From Quillaja saponaria (Eukaryota; Streptophyta; Magnoliopsida; Fabales; Quillajaceae): a stretch of DNA of 64,000 nt. The notes beneath the pieces are model-generated. The model was not told the DNA's origin and did no database searches. It saw only the letters and a list, made by a program, of their open reading frames with translations. Of this stretch, positions 1 through 12,103 are shown in pieces. The position numbers and the translations under genes are program-made. Within the stretch, counting starts at the first letter, position 1, and each line of letters opens with the position of its first letter. Location: assembly GCA_029379385.1 (NCBI GenBank), contig CM055607.1, forward strand, positions 12,338,001 through 12,402,000. The letters run 5' to 3'.

Positions 1-2138
1 CAATGAGAAGAACAAGAGAAACAAGCCACAACACATATTGGTAACCCTTGTATTTTGATTTGAGACGAATGCCAGCAGGAACATGACGCTGCTCTAACCA
101 CCCAAACTGGGGACGGGGAAGAAAAATAAACCCAAAAAGGAAGCCAGACAAGAATCCACCAATATGGGCAAAGTTGTCAACATGTGGCAAAATTCCAATG
201 CCAAGGTTAATGACAATGATAAGTAATAATGTGATCACAGCAGCAGCCTACAAAAGAGAAAGGACAGAATAAGCAAGACAGCTCAACGTGCCAGAATACA
301 AAGGACAAAAGTAAATTAATCATATTCCATATTTTTTTCCAGTCAAAGATTAAAGGTAGTTTTAAGTTATGAATGAAAAGCAGAAAACATGATAGAAAAT
401 ATGACACTAAGTCAGTGATTAAGAAGAATTAATATGCAAGCACCAGGCTTGCAAATGCAGGAGAAATCAGTTAGTCATGCTAACCTTGTTGGTATAAATT
501 GTCCAGTTTGTAATAAGTTCTGAAAGCATTGCTCCAAGAAGCCCAAAGAGAGCGCCAGAAGCACCCACAGGGATGTTGTTTCTAATAAACAAGGAAGAGA
601 GTATGCTACCACCCAACCCAGATAACAGGTAAATCAACCCTATTCTCACTGCCAAATTGTGACAAGAAAAATGTCAGCCACATCAATGTTTAGTATCAAA
701 AATATTATCTCAGATTAATTATGCCATATAATTTTCTTTTATATGAAATCGCAACATTTTCCAAATTTAATACACGACTAGTACTAATTAAGTTTTTTCT
801 ATTAAACAGAAACTAAAATAAAGTGGACATACCAAACCCAAATTGTTGTTCGAGGCGAATACCAATGAAGACCAGGCTCAACATGTTTGCCGCCAAATGG
901 ATAACTCCAGCATGTAACCAGATGCAAGTGACAAGTCTCCATGCCTGATGCTTTTGCACCACCTCAACCCACTTAAGAGCTCCCAACTTCTCTAATCTTC
1001 AATAACAAAGGAAATGATTCAATCCAACCAATTTTTTAAACCAAATAAGGATCTTAGACAAAGAAAGTCTTCGGTCAAGGAACTAAAATTTCCACTTCCC
1101 ACCCTATCACCTTAAAAGAAAATAGATTTCAATCACATTAGTTTCAAATAATCCAACAAAACACAGCAGTTAGTGGCTTAAACAGATTTTGAATAGTCAT
1201 TGACATACAAGCTGGCCTCTCTCCACAAGGACAGAAGCTGAAGCCAGTGAACCCAGCTCCTCAATATATCATTGCAAAAATCCCAGACTCAAGAGAAACA
1301 AATCTGATTCAATCATATTTCTATCTAGAAATGAGTAATCAGGAATGACAAATTTCTACCCACAAGCATTCAAATAAATAAACTCACCCAGTAGAATACT
1401 TCCATTTCAAACTCTCAGAACACAAAAAAACAATAGGAAAAAAACAGCAATATAACATTAGAAAACAAGACTCCGGGTGATAATAGTAATCACAAAGAGT
1501 CTAACCAAAATCAAATAATATTTGAAAACACAAAGATTTGGAAACCGCTCAACAACAATAACAAATTTCAAGTTATCAAACCCTAAAAGAGAAACCCAAT
1601 TCACTCTATTAACCAATTTCTTATTCTGAAAATTCAATCTGATAACTAGGAATAATAACACCAACATGGAAAGGGAACCAGTAATATGATCAAATCAGAT
1701 GACTAACAAAAGCTCCTAGGTGATTGAATAAACGAGGAATCCAAAACATACAAAAATGATAAACTCTAAACTATAAACCGAGAGCAATGATACCATAAAC
1801 AGAAATGAAATTGCGATATAGGTATTGCGAAAAAGTTCAGTTATTAGTGATTACGTTGAAGAAGAAGGCCCAAACAAAGGATTCTCTCTCAAAGGCTCGA
1901 ACGAGAACCTCCCAAGAAACTTTGCCACACACTTGCCTTCAAAACCCAAATTATTCTTGGGACAATTGTTGATGTACATGAGCACAATGAAAACAGCAAT
2001 ATTGGCAACCACAATCATAGGAACCAGCCATGATGTCCATTGGCTCTCCGAATCCGCTATGACATACGAAGAAGTTGGGTATCTATCATTTCCTCTGTTT
2101 TTGGTTCCTCCTCCGCGTTCTAGATCTTCACCAGGCAT
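1..2138 (-). CDS. Rhomboid-like intramembrane serine protease (RBL1/RBL2 type), 5' part; C-terminus off window
   Basis: Member of the plant RBL family of Golgi/secretory intramembrane serine proteases. Reading the minus strand, four exons join in frame: 1855-2138, 833-996, 485-648 and 1-247 (continuing off the edge). All introns are GT-AG. The start is the Met of [10 protein letters not shown] at 2138; an in-frame Met 12 codons upstream lies in an unconserved stretch. The first exon carries an N-terminal membrane segment ([20 protein letters not shown]) and the family signature ending [11 protein letters not shown]. The second gives HLAANMLSL and [10 protein letters not shown]. The third holds the catalytic serine motif GASGALFG. 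The fourth holds the partner histidine motif [11 protein letters not shown]. An active enzyme is therefore expected. The substrate is unknown. Assignment to RBL1 or RBL2 rests on recalled similarity. Confidence 0.93.
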
Positions 2139-4394
2139 CTTTCTCTTTCTCTCTCTGACTCTCGCAACGCACAAACACTATCTACCTCAAAAAAAAATTA
2201 CCTTTAGAATGAGGGTAGGATAGGAGTTGGTGAAGGGTTTAAATGGGGAGTGAGAAAGAGAGAGAAAATAAAGGTAGTGGCCTTGTGAGCAAGGGATTTC
2301 AGGTTTCTAACTGCCGCAGTAAGCAAGGAAACTTCCATGACCGTGCGGGTGACCCAACTTTACAATGCTTGCCCAGACAGCCAATAGGTCGGAGACCGTG
2401 TCTGAAACGATCATGTGATTAGCACGTATTCTAATGGGCGGTTGAACGAAAGAGCTTGTTTTTATTTTTTAATTAAAGAGGTGTCAGATATGTATTGGAT
2501 TAAAATTTGTGAGAATTTGGTGCCTGAAACACTGGATCAGAGTGCTTTTTTTTTTTTTTTTTTTTTTTCATCGCTTTCGCGGTGCTCCACCTTCACTTTC
2601 CTCAAGTTTCCGTTTCGCGGTTAGTGAGACTGACACAGGCATTTTCAAAAACAGGCACGTTTGAGTTGATTCTTGGTGCTTAGAGGGTTGAACCGGTAAC
2701 TTTAACCCGTCTTAGGTGTGTCTGTCCAAAGAATCACCTATCCCGCTAAATAATACCATATTAACTCAAAATAACTTGGCATTTTAGCTTTATATATTCA
2801 ATATATATATATATATATATATATATGACTACAATAACCAAAAAGAGATTGTGGTTCAAGTAGTACATTATCACGAATTCGAGTCAAAAAAAATATTTCT
2901 GAAAAAAAAATAATTGTGAATTTTAACAAAAATAAATTTATACCCAAAAAATATAAAGATATAAAGGGTTAGTCAAAGAAATAATTTTCAAAATATATTT
3001 TTCATGAACAATTTATAAAAAAATATATATATATGAACTCTCAGTATTATGTATCAGAGAGTATAAAAATATCTTACCTATCTTTTCATTTTATTTAACA
3101 AAAAAAAAAATTACTATGAAATGCTTATATTTTCCAAATATGCAAGTACTTTATTCTTAATTACAAACAACCACAAATATATTCATTTTATTCTTTTCTA
3201 AAGTTTGTTTGATTTAAATTTTATCAACTTTATTCCCCACTTTACTTTTATAGAAATCGCTGGCGATTCTCCTTTTGAATAATGAAAGGATCTTAAGCAT
3301 ATTTTCTAATTAGTGACAATTTTCGAAATAAGAAACTCATTTTTTTTTGTTTGGCATACCCTTATCTTTATTCATTTTCTTTTTGTTGAGGGATGACATA
3401 CAATGGAATATGTATTGACAGTAACGTATGAGGTGGATTCAATATGGTTACAGCTGGAGATTATCTGCGTTGGATGCGTGTACGTGTAAGCCAAAGTCTC
3501 ATCGTTACCAACAGGCAACAACTTAGTCAAGGCTGAGTTGGTTGGTTGGTTGGATTGGTTTTGTTGCTTACAATGCAATCTCACATCATCAATTCCCATT
3601 CCTCCCAATTTTGGGCCCTTGGAAGCAGCACCCTTTGGCAAGCTACCCTTGCTTTCCTAACCACAAAAGTATGGTCGAGCATATCTACCTTGAAGACATT
3701 CTGGAAAGTTTGCCAACATGGCCCCCCTAGGGCTTTGCCTTCCCACTTAGTCTGACATCGCAGAAGTCTACAAAACTACTATTAGTCGTTTCAAATCCGA
3801 CCGGAGCCTTTTTTTTTTTACTTGGATAATACCTCTGCCTTCTTGGTCTTCTTTTCTTTTCATCCTTGGTCTTCTTTATCCTTACTTAATTTCACTGCAT
3901 ATAACAATAAGTAAATCAGAAAGACCAACTTGTTTCTTGTTTCTTCTCTTCTGTATGACATCCAAGGTAGAACCCACATTGGATCTTTGGTAAGGCTTTT
4001 TGGTGGTGCCAAGTTTCTCCTTAACTGCTTCTGCTGCAATGTCCTAAAATGTGTTGAGAGAAAATCAGCATACATATAAGAAGATACTAATCACACCCAT
4101 CTAAAAGTATGACTGACTCTCGCACTAGTGAAAAGATTCACTCATTCACCACCTATAGATATTATATCAGTAAGAATTACCTTCTTGTGTTGCTCTCAGT
4201 ATATGTCTCTCCATGTAAGCTTAACCGGCTTCAGTCGGTTGTGAAAGTACATCTTGCATTTTGAATTGGAGAAGAGGAAGACCTTGACTGATAAAACATC
4301 GGAATCTGAGCGGAAAAATCTGATACTTTCTGTTTTTTTTTTGTTTTGGGTGAAAGACAAATCTGATGACTGATACCTTGACCAGGGCTAATCT
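2139..4394. other. Intergenic: rhomboid upstream region and AT-rich spacer
   Basis: This stretch contains the likely promoter and 5' leader of the rhomboid gene, with CT/GA-rich tracts at about 2140-2270. It also has a T homopolymer (about 2548-2568) and an (AT)n microsatellite at about 2801-2826. Short open frames at 3372-3755 on both strands show no recognisable domain, splice context or codon bias, so no gene is called. Confidence 0.6.
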
Positions 4395-4941
4395 TAGGGC
4401 TGTGCAAGGAACCCGAAAAAATCGAATATTCGAACCGAACCGGTAATTCGGTTCGGTTAAATTCGGGTATTTTTCTTATTCGGTTCGGTTCGGGTAGTTA
4501 AATTTAATACCCGTTATTTTCGGTTCGGTTACGGGTAGTGGAGTATAATGCAAACGGGTACCCTGTGGTTACCCGAAAATCAAAATATATAATTTTTTTT
4601 GTTATTTTTAATGTATTGTTGTATTAATTTATAATTTTATATTTTTATTTGTGTTGAATATGTTAATATATTATGTTTTTTGTATTTTTCTTTTATAATA
4701 ACTAATGAATTTAAAAAATATGAGGTTCAAAAACAAAAAATAAAAAATTTTACATTAATTTTAGTAAAATATTGATAAATTTCGAGTAACCGAATACCCG
4801 AACCGAACTAGTCATATTTTTTCGGTTCAGGTAATAACTATTTTCGTTTCGGTTCGGTTCATAAATTTTATTACCCGAAAATTTCGGTTTGGTTCAAAAA
4901 TTTATCATTACCCGGACCGAACCGACCCGTACACACCCCTA
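4395..4941. mobile_element. Non-autonomous hAT-type MITE with 8-bp target duplication
   Basis: The element starts TAGGGCTGTGCA and its other end, read inverted, is TAGGGGTGTGTA, the terminal pattern of plant hAT MITEs. It is flanked by GCTAATCT (4387-4394) and GTTAATCT (4942-4949), an 8-bp target duplication with one mismatch. Subterminal regions are packed with AACCGAA / TTCGGTT repeats in opposite orientation at the two ends (transposase-binding-like). The centre is A/T-rich and has no coding capacity. Confidence 0.82.
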
Positions 4942-4949
4942 GTTAATCT

Positions 4950-5693
4950 TCGCTCCACTGAAGCAGAAAATAAAGTTCTGTCCTAAAGTTCCAAATTTAC
5001 ACATAAGTTATACAAGTAAAAATCATAAATGCAGTACATGATATATTGCAAATCAAACCAAAATCCATCTATTAGTAATAACAGTTGTCATCCCATTCTA
5101 GAAAAATTGACATCAGTGTGAGAACAAACTATCATCTAACTCTCATGTTTCCATTTCCCCGGAACCACGGCCTAAATTAGGTTTTGACAGCCATTGCAAC
5201 GTAACCACAGATTTAACAATACCCAAGCAATATTAAATTTGCCATAACAAAAAAAGATTTCAAGATTTATCATAAGGCAATTCTATAACATCATCATCCC
5301 TATAGATTCACTACATTTTCCATAACAGGTTATATACATTAATGATTAAACAACTTTATCTACATGAAGAATCATCAATTAGTTCTTCATGACATCACAT
5401 GGAGGCAAGTCAACATATATATATTGTACAGCAGCAACACAAGAACACTTCATTTGAAAATTTAGGACTTCCTCCAGAGAACTTGAACAAATCTCAATCT
5501 GAGTCTTTTCCATCCTTCTTTGGCAAAAAGTTGGATCACAAAGGTTTGACTACCCATTTGGCACTGGAACCAAATTATCTATAATTGAAACGTTCCCAAA
5601 AAGCCAGAGTCAAATGCAAATTATGAAGTGCCTAGTGAATTAGCAAGACAATCAAGAATTCCAAGCACATTAACAACTCTAATTAAAAATTTG
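4950..5693. other. Intergenic, no gene recognised
   Basis: AT-rich sequence between the hAT element and the LTR-bounded element. Only short open frames without recognisable similarity are present. Confidence 0.5.
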
Positions 5694-5698
5694 GACTC

Positions 5699-5938
5699 TG
5701 TTAATGTTGGATTTGTCCGAGCTGGAGAGCTGGTCTCCTCCATGTGTCCGAGCTGGAGACTTGCAGGGATGGTCCTGGAGACCTGTAAGTACTCCGAAGC
5801 TCAAGTCAATATCTAGAGAGATAAGGGGAGAGCTAAGGTGCAGAGAGTATTAACCTTTTTTCATAGTGTGAAAGCTTGTATTTGTAGGGCCTTTGGTAGG
5901 CCTGGGCTTATTGGGCTTTGTTAATGTTTGTATTAACA
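5699..5938. repeat. Left LTR of the non-autonomous element
   Basis: 240 bp, TG...CA. It matches 8821-9046 almost throughout. The main difference is an indel near the two repeated CCGAGCTGGAGA phrases. Confidence 0.75.
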
Positions 5939-6264
5939 CAAGTCCCCCCAAAAACAAGTTCGAGGAATTAAGTGACTCGGACTTGAAGTCAACTAAGGGC
6001 AAAACCAGTGTCAATTGAGCTTTTTCTTAGCGGACGAGCTTTTCGCTCCAAGCCTTACAACGTCGGGGTGAGCTCGTAGCTCTAACTTCTTTTGTCTTGG
6101 GCTGTGAAATTTCCCTGCAACTACGGTTAAACAGTCGATCTCAAAAGAAAATTTGTTAGGCACATATAAAGGTAAAACAATATGCTTTAAGATTAAAAAG
6201 GTCATGTAGTATTAGAGTCCACCTTTGGAGAGTTAAATATCTTATTGCAGACCTTTTGCAGGCG

Positions 6265-6981
6265 AACTCGGTGGAGGCTCGGACCGCAGGATGGAAACCT
6301 AGGCGGCCGCGCGTGCCTGAATCGCGAGCACTAGGGAGGTCGAGTTCCCTGTCAGGGCCGTTGGATCGACCAGGTGAACCTCAACCGCACCCGGGTTTGG
6401 AGATCTTGGGGACTCGGCAGAGGCTTGGACCGCGGGTGAAAACCTAGCGGCCTCGCGTGCCTGACCGCGAGCACTGGGCTGTCGAGTTCCCTGTCAGGGT
6501 CGTTGAATCGACCAGGTGAACCTCAACCGCACTCGGGTTTTGGAGATCTTGGGAACTCGGCGGAGGCTCGGACCGCGGGTGAAAACCTGGCGGCCTCGCG
6601 TGCCTGACCGTGAGCACCGGGCTGTCGAGTTCCCTGTCAGGGTCGTTAAATCGACCAGGTGAACCTCAACCGCACCCGGGTTTTTGAGATCTTAGGGACT
6701 CGACAGAGGCTCAGACCGCAGGTGAAAACCTAGCAGCCTCGCGTGCCTGACCGCGAGCACCGGGGGGGTCGAGTTCCCTGTTAGGGTCGTTGAATCGACC
6801 AGGTGAACCTCAACCGCACCTAGGTTTGGAGATCTTGGGGACTCGGCGGAGGCTCGGACTGTGGGTGAAAACCTGGCGGCCTCGCGTGCCTGACAGCGAG
6901 GACCGGGCTGTTAAGTTCCCTGTCAGGGTCGTTGAATCGACTAGGTGAACCTCAACCGCACCTGGGTTTTGGAGATCTTCT
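6265..6981. repeat. Tandem array, about five units of ~143 bp
   Basis: Units start at the repeated phrase ACTCGG.GGAGGCTCGGACC near 6265, 6412, 6555, 6698 and 6841, so the spacing is 147, 143, 143 and 143 bp. Each unit carries GCCTCGCGTGCCTGACCG, GAGTTCCCTGTCAGGGTCG and GACCAGGTGAACCTCAACCG. The array is GC-rich in an AT-rich neighbourhood. Open frames across it result from repetition and GC content and are not genes. Confidence 0.85.
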
Positions 6982-7956
6982 TTTTGATTGGTTTTAAGGG
7001 GCTATGCCTCTCCCTTTCAACTTCACCTGCCGAAATTTCTTGCAACTGTGGTCAAACGACCGATCTCAACAGAAAAATTCATTAGCCACATTTGATGGTG
7101 AACATGTAATAATATGCTTTCTGAATATACAATAATATGTCAAAGATATAGTTGCATTGTAATTATCATTTTTATCATGCTACAAAGTGCAAGATGTAGG
7201 CGAGGTGAATTATTGATTCCACTATACCTTAAGACGCCCATTATTTTGTCAAGTGAGTGACCGGGTCATTTTTGTGATGGCCTTATAATTATGGTGTTTT
7301 TAGGCGACCCGGCCTTATAATATTTTCAAGACTTGGAATATTTTTATTGTTGATGAACATGTAATCCAACAATTAAGCAGACATAAATTAAGCTGAGCAT
7401 TCGATTCTAGTAGATTTACATGAAGATATAAAATTGACAAGAGTTTCTATAAGAACATAAAAGTTTGCAAGCAATTTATGTAAAATTTATAAATTTTTTA
7501 GGCCATTTAAAAAATTTTAGGGCCTATATGCAATTTTCTAGAATTACTGTGGTCAATTATATGATAATATAAAAGCCTGTGGACTACTGTGCAATTAATT
7601 TGAATCATTTAGGTAAATAATATAAATGATAGGGGCATATTTGATAAATATGAAAAGATATGTGGTAATTATGTGAATTTATAAAAATTTAGGCCATTTA
7701 TGTAATTTAAAAATATATTTGGCCCTGAATGTGAAATATAGTTAAAGTAACGATTTAAAATTATAATTATTTAAATATTTGCCAATTTTGTAAATATGTA
7801 AAATATATAGGTCATTACCATAATATATATAAAGTATAGGAACCAGATAGCAAAATAGATAACCTGGGCTTTGTTTGTCAGCCCGAGTTGGAGATCTGCA
7901 CTTTTATTGGGCTGGGCTCTTGGTGGGCTGAGTTGGGAGCTGCCTGCACATTCACA

Positions 7957-8720
7957 AATCTGCCGGAGTGCTGCCACTTGAGGCCGCGCGTGGGGGCGCG
8001 TGTAACCTCTGTAAAGGTGGCGGTTTCGACCTGGAGATCCGGGAGGTTGGCGCCGACATTGAGGGTGGTCGCCCGGGTTCCCAGGTCACCCTAATTGGCC
8101 TGAAAAAGGACCAAGGACCTGAACAGCAGCTCACCATGCACCAAAATCTGGCGACCTGGCGGAGTTCCGCCACTTGAGGTTGTGTGTGGGAGAGTGTGCA
8201 GACTCCGGCGAGCTGGAGGTTTGGACGGGACGACCCGTGAGGTCGGTAGCTTCAATTTGGGTGATCGCCCGAGTTCTCAGGTCGCCCGAATTGACCTGAA
8301 AATGGACCTAAACAGCAGCTCGCCATACACTAAAATCTGGTGACCTACGGAGTTCTGCCGCTTGTTGCCGCGCGTGGAGGCGGGTGCATGATCCGGCGAG
8401 ATGCCAGTTTGGACGGGACGACCCATGAGGTCGGCATCTTCAATTCGGGTGGTCGTCCGAGTTCTCAAGTCGCTGAAATTGGCCTGAAAATAGACTGGAA
8501 CGGCAGCTTGCCATGTACAAAATTTGGCGACCTTGAGGAGTGCCGCCGCTTGTTGCCGCTTGTGGAGGCGCGTGCATGATCTAGCGAGCCTTCCGGTTTG
8601 GACAGGACGACCCGTGAGGTCGGTAGCTTCAATTCGAGTGGTCGCCCGAGTTCTCAAGTCGCCAAAATTGGACTGAAAATTGATTGGAAAAGCAGCTCGC
8701 CCATGCATCCAATCTGGCGA
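7957..8720. repeat. Tandem array, about four units of ~188 bp
   Basis: The phrase AATCTGGCGACC recurs near 7957, 8145, 8334, 8521 and 8711, a period of 187-190 bp. Units contain AACAGCAGCTCGCC, GGGACGACCCGTGAGGTCGG and GTCGCCCGA. The open frames on both strands across 7888-8738 follow from the repetition and carry no recognised domain. Confidence 0.83.
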
Positions 8721-8820
8721 CCAAGAAACTTGGTACATTAATTTGGAGAGATGGAGACCTGGAGAGTTGCGTGGAGGTTAGGAAATTCAAATCATATGAA
8801 TTTCCCACAGACGGCGCCGA

Positions 8821-9046
8821 TGTTAATGTTGGATTTGTCCGAACTGGAGAGCTGGATAGGTGGTCTCCTCCATGTGTCCGAGCTGGAGACCTGTCAGCAC
8901 TCCGAAGCTCAAGTCAGTATCTAGAGAGATAAGGGGAGAGCTAAGGTGCAGAGAGTGTTAACCTTTTTTCATAGTATGAGAGCTTATATTTGTAGGGCCT
9001 TTGGTGAGCCTGTGCTTATTGGGCTTTGTTAATGTTTGTATTAACA
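8821..9046. repeat. Right LTR of the non-autonomous element
   Basis: 226 bp, starting TGTTAATGTTGG and ending GTATTAACA. It is the direct-repeat partner of 5699-5938. Confidence 0.75.
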
Positions 9047-9051
9047 GTCTC

Positions 9052-9940
9052 AAACCATAACCAAAACTAAATACTTAGCCATCAGTTGTTAAAAACAAAA
9101 TTGTAAAACAGAACAAGTAGAATTAGCATACATTGACAAGTAACTGCAAGAGTGAAAAATAACATTCATAAACACCACAACTGCAAAAATTACATAGTTT
9201 TAATTGGAAAAATTCAGTTTATAACCAAGACCCACTTTACAAAAAATATCATTTCGTTTTTTTTTCTGCCATTATCTCAACAAGCCAAAAATGGGTTGAA
9301 GAAGCAATACATGCAAAATGGATTAGGAATTTGCTAAATATCTGAAAACGCATTATCCGCTAAACCCATTCATCATATTTACAAAAATATTTCTGCAAAA
9401 AATAATTTTCTTGGTGAATTTTGCTTGATTTATCTTCAACAAAATAAAAAGGTAAAAAATAACCAACGTAGAAGACCGTGTCGGTAGCTTGTACTCGTCG
9501 TGGAAAGAAACCTAACGATTTGCTAGCTAGAAAATGAGAATTGATATACGAGTAATGAATAATGGTAAATTGATAATCGGGCCTACAATAGAAACTACCA
9601 AGTAATCAGGTCGGAAAACATTTTGTGGAAGAACCAAAGTTTAGTGGGTCAATTGTCTGAACCTTTCTTTACTTTAATAGGCCCAAAAAAGATACGCTAG
9701 TCAAAAAATTGTAAGCTGATTAAGACACGACTGTTAAACCCAAAAAAGAAATTGAATATTAAATTTATGTTTTACTAAGTCTTTATTTTTTTTTAACTCA
9801 CCTAGTGTCATTTGAACTAAAACTCATTTACATTTTTCTTTTTTTGGACATGGATTTAGAGTGAGCTATTCGAACTGCAAATCTTTCTCTCGTTGATAGG
9901 AATTGGTAGCAGTTGTATACGCAATTCATGCTCAGAAAGT
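9052..9940. other. Intergenic, no gene recognised
   Basis: AT-rich sequence between the two retroelements. Only short open frames are present, and none resembles a known protein. Confidence 0.5.
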
Positions 9941-10088
9941 AGTATGTTGAAATATTCCAAAAGTAGTCTCACACTATTTTTACTGCAATACAAGACGTCA
10001 TGAGAGTCTTTAATAATAAAATAAGTCATTGGACTACAACTATTTAGAATCAATTTGCTCGTTTGAGATTTTTGAGGCTCTGATACCA

Positions 10089-10462
10089 TGAATAAATTTA
10101 TATTAAACTAGGCAAAATGAAAGTAAATAAGAGAGACACAAAGATATACGTAATTCGGCCATCAACCTACTCCATGAGATGAGAGTACTATATCTATTCC
10201 ATATCTATGTATGAAACTCATTCAACACCTTTTACAATTGTATAGCCTTTAATTTATAGGCACTATCAAAATAATTATAATTGACTAATGATAGAGTTAA
10301 GGCATAAGCTTTCCTATAATCTTGTCTATGATTATACTTATAATTAGACCTAAATTCTATGTATTACAATAAAAATAAATATAATTATCTTAATTGGAAT
10401 GATTTATGATGCATTTATAATATTACAATTAATTTCAATCAATCATAATCAATTTCTTAACA
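10089..10462 (-). repeat. TRIM LTR, copy 1
   Basis: 374 bp with TG...CA ends. It is flanked below by a primer-binding-site complement (10076-10088) and above by a polypurine tract complement. Confidence 0.85.
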
Positions 10463-10818
10463 CTTTCCCGCAAGATGATAATCATGTCTCTTGTCTTGAT
10501 CTTTTGCCCTCTCTTGAAATGAATCATAAGCTGTCATGTAGTGATGAAAAGCGTTCATTGACACAAACGTTGCAACTTCTTACTGTACTCTTTTAACGTC
10601 TTATAGCTGTTACAAAAAACTCAAACATTTTCTTCATGCTGTTCTTTCCACACTATAAGACGCCATAAGAATGTCACTTGAAATACTTCAAAAATAATCT
10701 CACGCAATTTTTACTACACTACAAGGTGTCATGAGAGTCTTTGATAGTAAAATAAGTCATTCGACTGCAACTATTTAGAATCAATTTGCTTGTTTGAGAT
10801 TTTGAGGCTCTGATACCA

Positions 10819-11189
10819 AGAAGAAATTTGGATTAAACGAGCCAAAATGAAAGTAAATGAGAAAGACACAAAAATATACGCGGTTCGGCCATTGGCCTAC
10901 TCCACAGGAGGAGAGTACTATATTTATTCCATAGCTATGTATGAAACTCATTCACTCTCCTTTTACAATGGTATAGCCTTTTTATTTATAAGCACTACAA
11001 AAATAATTATAGTCAACTAATGATAGAATTAAGGCAAGTTTTCTTATAATCTTATCTATAATTATACTCATAATTAAACCTTAATTCTATCAATTACAAT
11101 AACAATAACAATAAATATAATGATCTTAATTATGGGTGATTGATGATGTGTTTGTAATATTACAAGTAATTTCAATCAATTCCTTAACA
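10819..11189 (-). repeat. TRIM LTR, copy 2
   Basis: 371 bp, similar to copy 1 throughout. It follows a primer-binding-site complement at 10806-10818. Confidence 0.83.
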
Positions 11190-11281
11190 TTTCCATATCA
11201 TTAGATGGTAAAATATTTTATTCTGTCAAATAATTTAATTCCAAAAAAAATAAAATTAATGAATCACTAATCAATAATTAT

Positions 11282-12070
11282 TAGATAAAGGACTCAAGCT
11301 CACCTCTAATACACTATTTCACCCAATATTAGCAAGTATACATTTAGATGACTGACACTTGTGTTAATTTAAATCAAATGTTCAAATTAACAGTTCAATT
11401 TGTCACTCTCCTCTTTCTCTTTGTTGCAAAAAATGGGTATTCAACAACTTAATCTTTGATTTTAACCCAAAACAACATATTAGCAGAAGACTCAAAATGG
11501 ATATAAAAAAAAAATAAAAAAATTCTCACCGCAACACCCAATCAAATTTAGATAAGTCATATTTGATTAAAAAAAAAAGGAGAAAGGAAAAATCCAATTA
11601 AATGTGTATGGATGGCTTGTTAGCAACATAAATCATCAATAGGGTAAGAGAAAAAACAAAGATTTAGAGTTAACCACTATGAAATCAATTAAAATTTGAA
11701 AAAACAGCGAGAGAAAAACATGCTTAATAGCCATTGAACAGCCGCAAACAAGTGTTGAATTGTGTTGAGATATTAGTTAAATTATAAGGGCTTCTAATAA
11801 AGAATGTAAAATAAATAGAAATACAGAGAAGATTGGAGAAGATAAGAGAGAATGTAGAAAAGATGGAAGGGGAAGAAATGAAAGAAATGTTTCCTTGCCA
11901 CATCCTACGTAGCCGCTATATTACAATGAAAGAGAAAGTGCAATGAGAGTTTTTAGCTAATTGAACTTTTAATCTGAACCTTTGATTTAAATTAATACAT
12001 GTTCACTCATCTAAACGTGAACCTGAGAGTATTGGTGAAATAGTGTATTGGAGGTGAGTTGAATCCTTAC
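11282..12070. mobile_element. MITE with long (~100 bp) terminal inverted repeats
   Basis: The left arm carries GGACTCAAGCTCACCTCTAA followed by TACACTATTTCACC. The right arm, read inverted, carries GGATTCAACTCACCTCCAAT followed by ACACTATTTCACC, and similarity extends about 100 bp into both arms. ATAATTAT occurs immediately outside both ends (11274-11281 and 12071-12078), a possible 8-bp target duplication. There is no transposase. Superfamily is uncertain: long TIRs suggest Mutator, the 8-bp duplication suggests hAT. Confidence 0.65.
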
Positions 12071-12103
12071 ATAATTATCATTTTACCTGCGTATAAATGA
12101 ATG

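Larger units (their letters stand above)
5699..9046. mobile_element. Non-coding LTR-bounded retroelement (TRIM/LARD-like) with two internal tandem arrays
   Basis: Two near-identical direct repeats, 5699-5938 and 8821-9046, both begin TGTTAATG and end TATTAACA (TG...CA ends, 7-bp inverted termini). They bound 2.9 kb of internal sequence. Flanking 5-mers are GACTC (5694-5698) and GTCTC (9047-9051), a target duplication with one mismatch. No gag or pol reading frame is visible. The usual tRNA-Met primer site is not seen after the left repeat, and the polypurine tract is unclear. The inside is GC-rich compared with the flanks and holds a ~143-bp and a ~188-bp tandem array. LTR structure is seen directly; classification as a retroelement is inference. 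Confidence 0.72.
9948..11189 (-). mobile_element. TRIM retroelement in internal-LTR-internal-LTR arrangement
   Basis: Two ~370-bp direct repeats (10089-10462 and 10819-11189) each have, on their low-coordinate side, the sequence GGCTCTGATACCA. This is the complement of the plant tRNA-Met primer site TGGTATCAGAGCC, which sets the element on the minus strand. A purine tract (minus strand GCGGGAAAG) abuts the LTR end at 10462. The segment between the LTRs is only 356 bp and non-coding, as in TRIMs. A second, incomplete internal copy lies at about 9948-10088, so the order along the plus strand is int-LTR-int-LTR. The LTR copies have drifted (AG instead of TG at 10819). Confidence 0.85.

Noticed and set aside
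3372..3755. Overlapping open frames on both strands (89, 62 and 69 codons)
   Set aside because: No recognisable domain, no splice context and overlap in several frames; consistent with chance.
6256..6447. Open frame in GC-rich DNA
   Set aside because: Lies in the ~143-bp array and changes with each repeat unit.
7888..8932. Long open frames on both strands with Arg/Pro/Gly-rich products
   Set aside because: They run through the ~188-bp tandem array in all orientations; GC content and repetition explain them.
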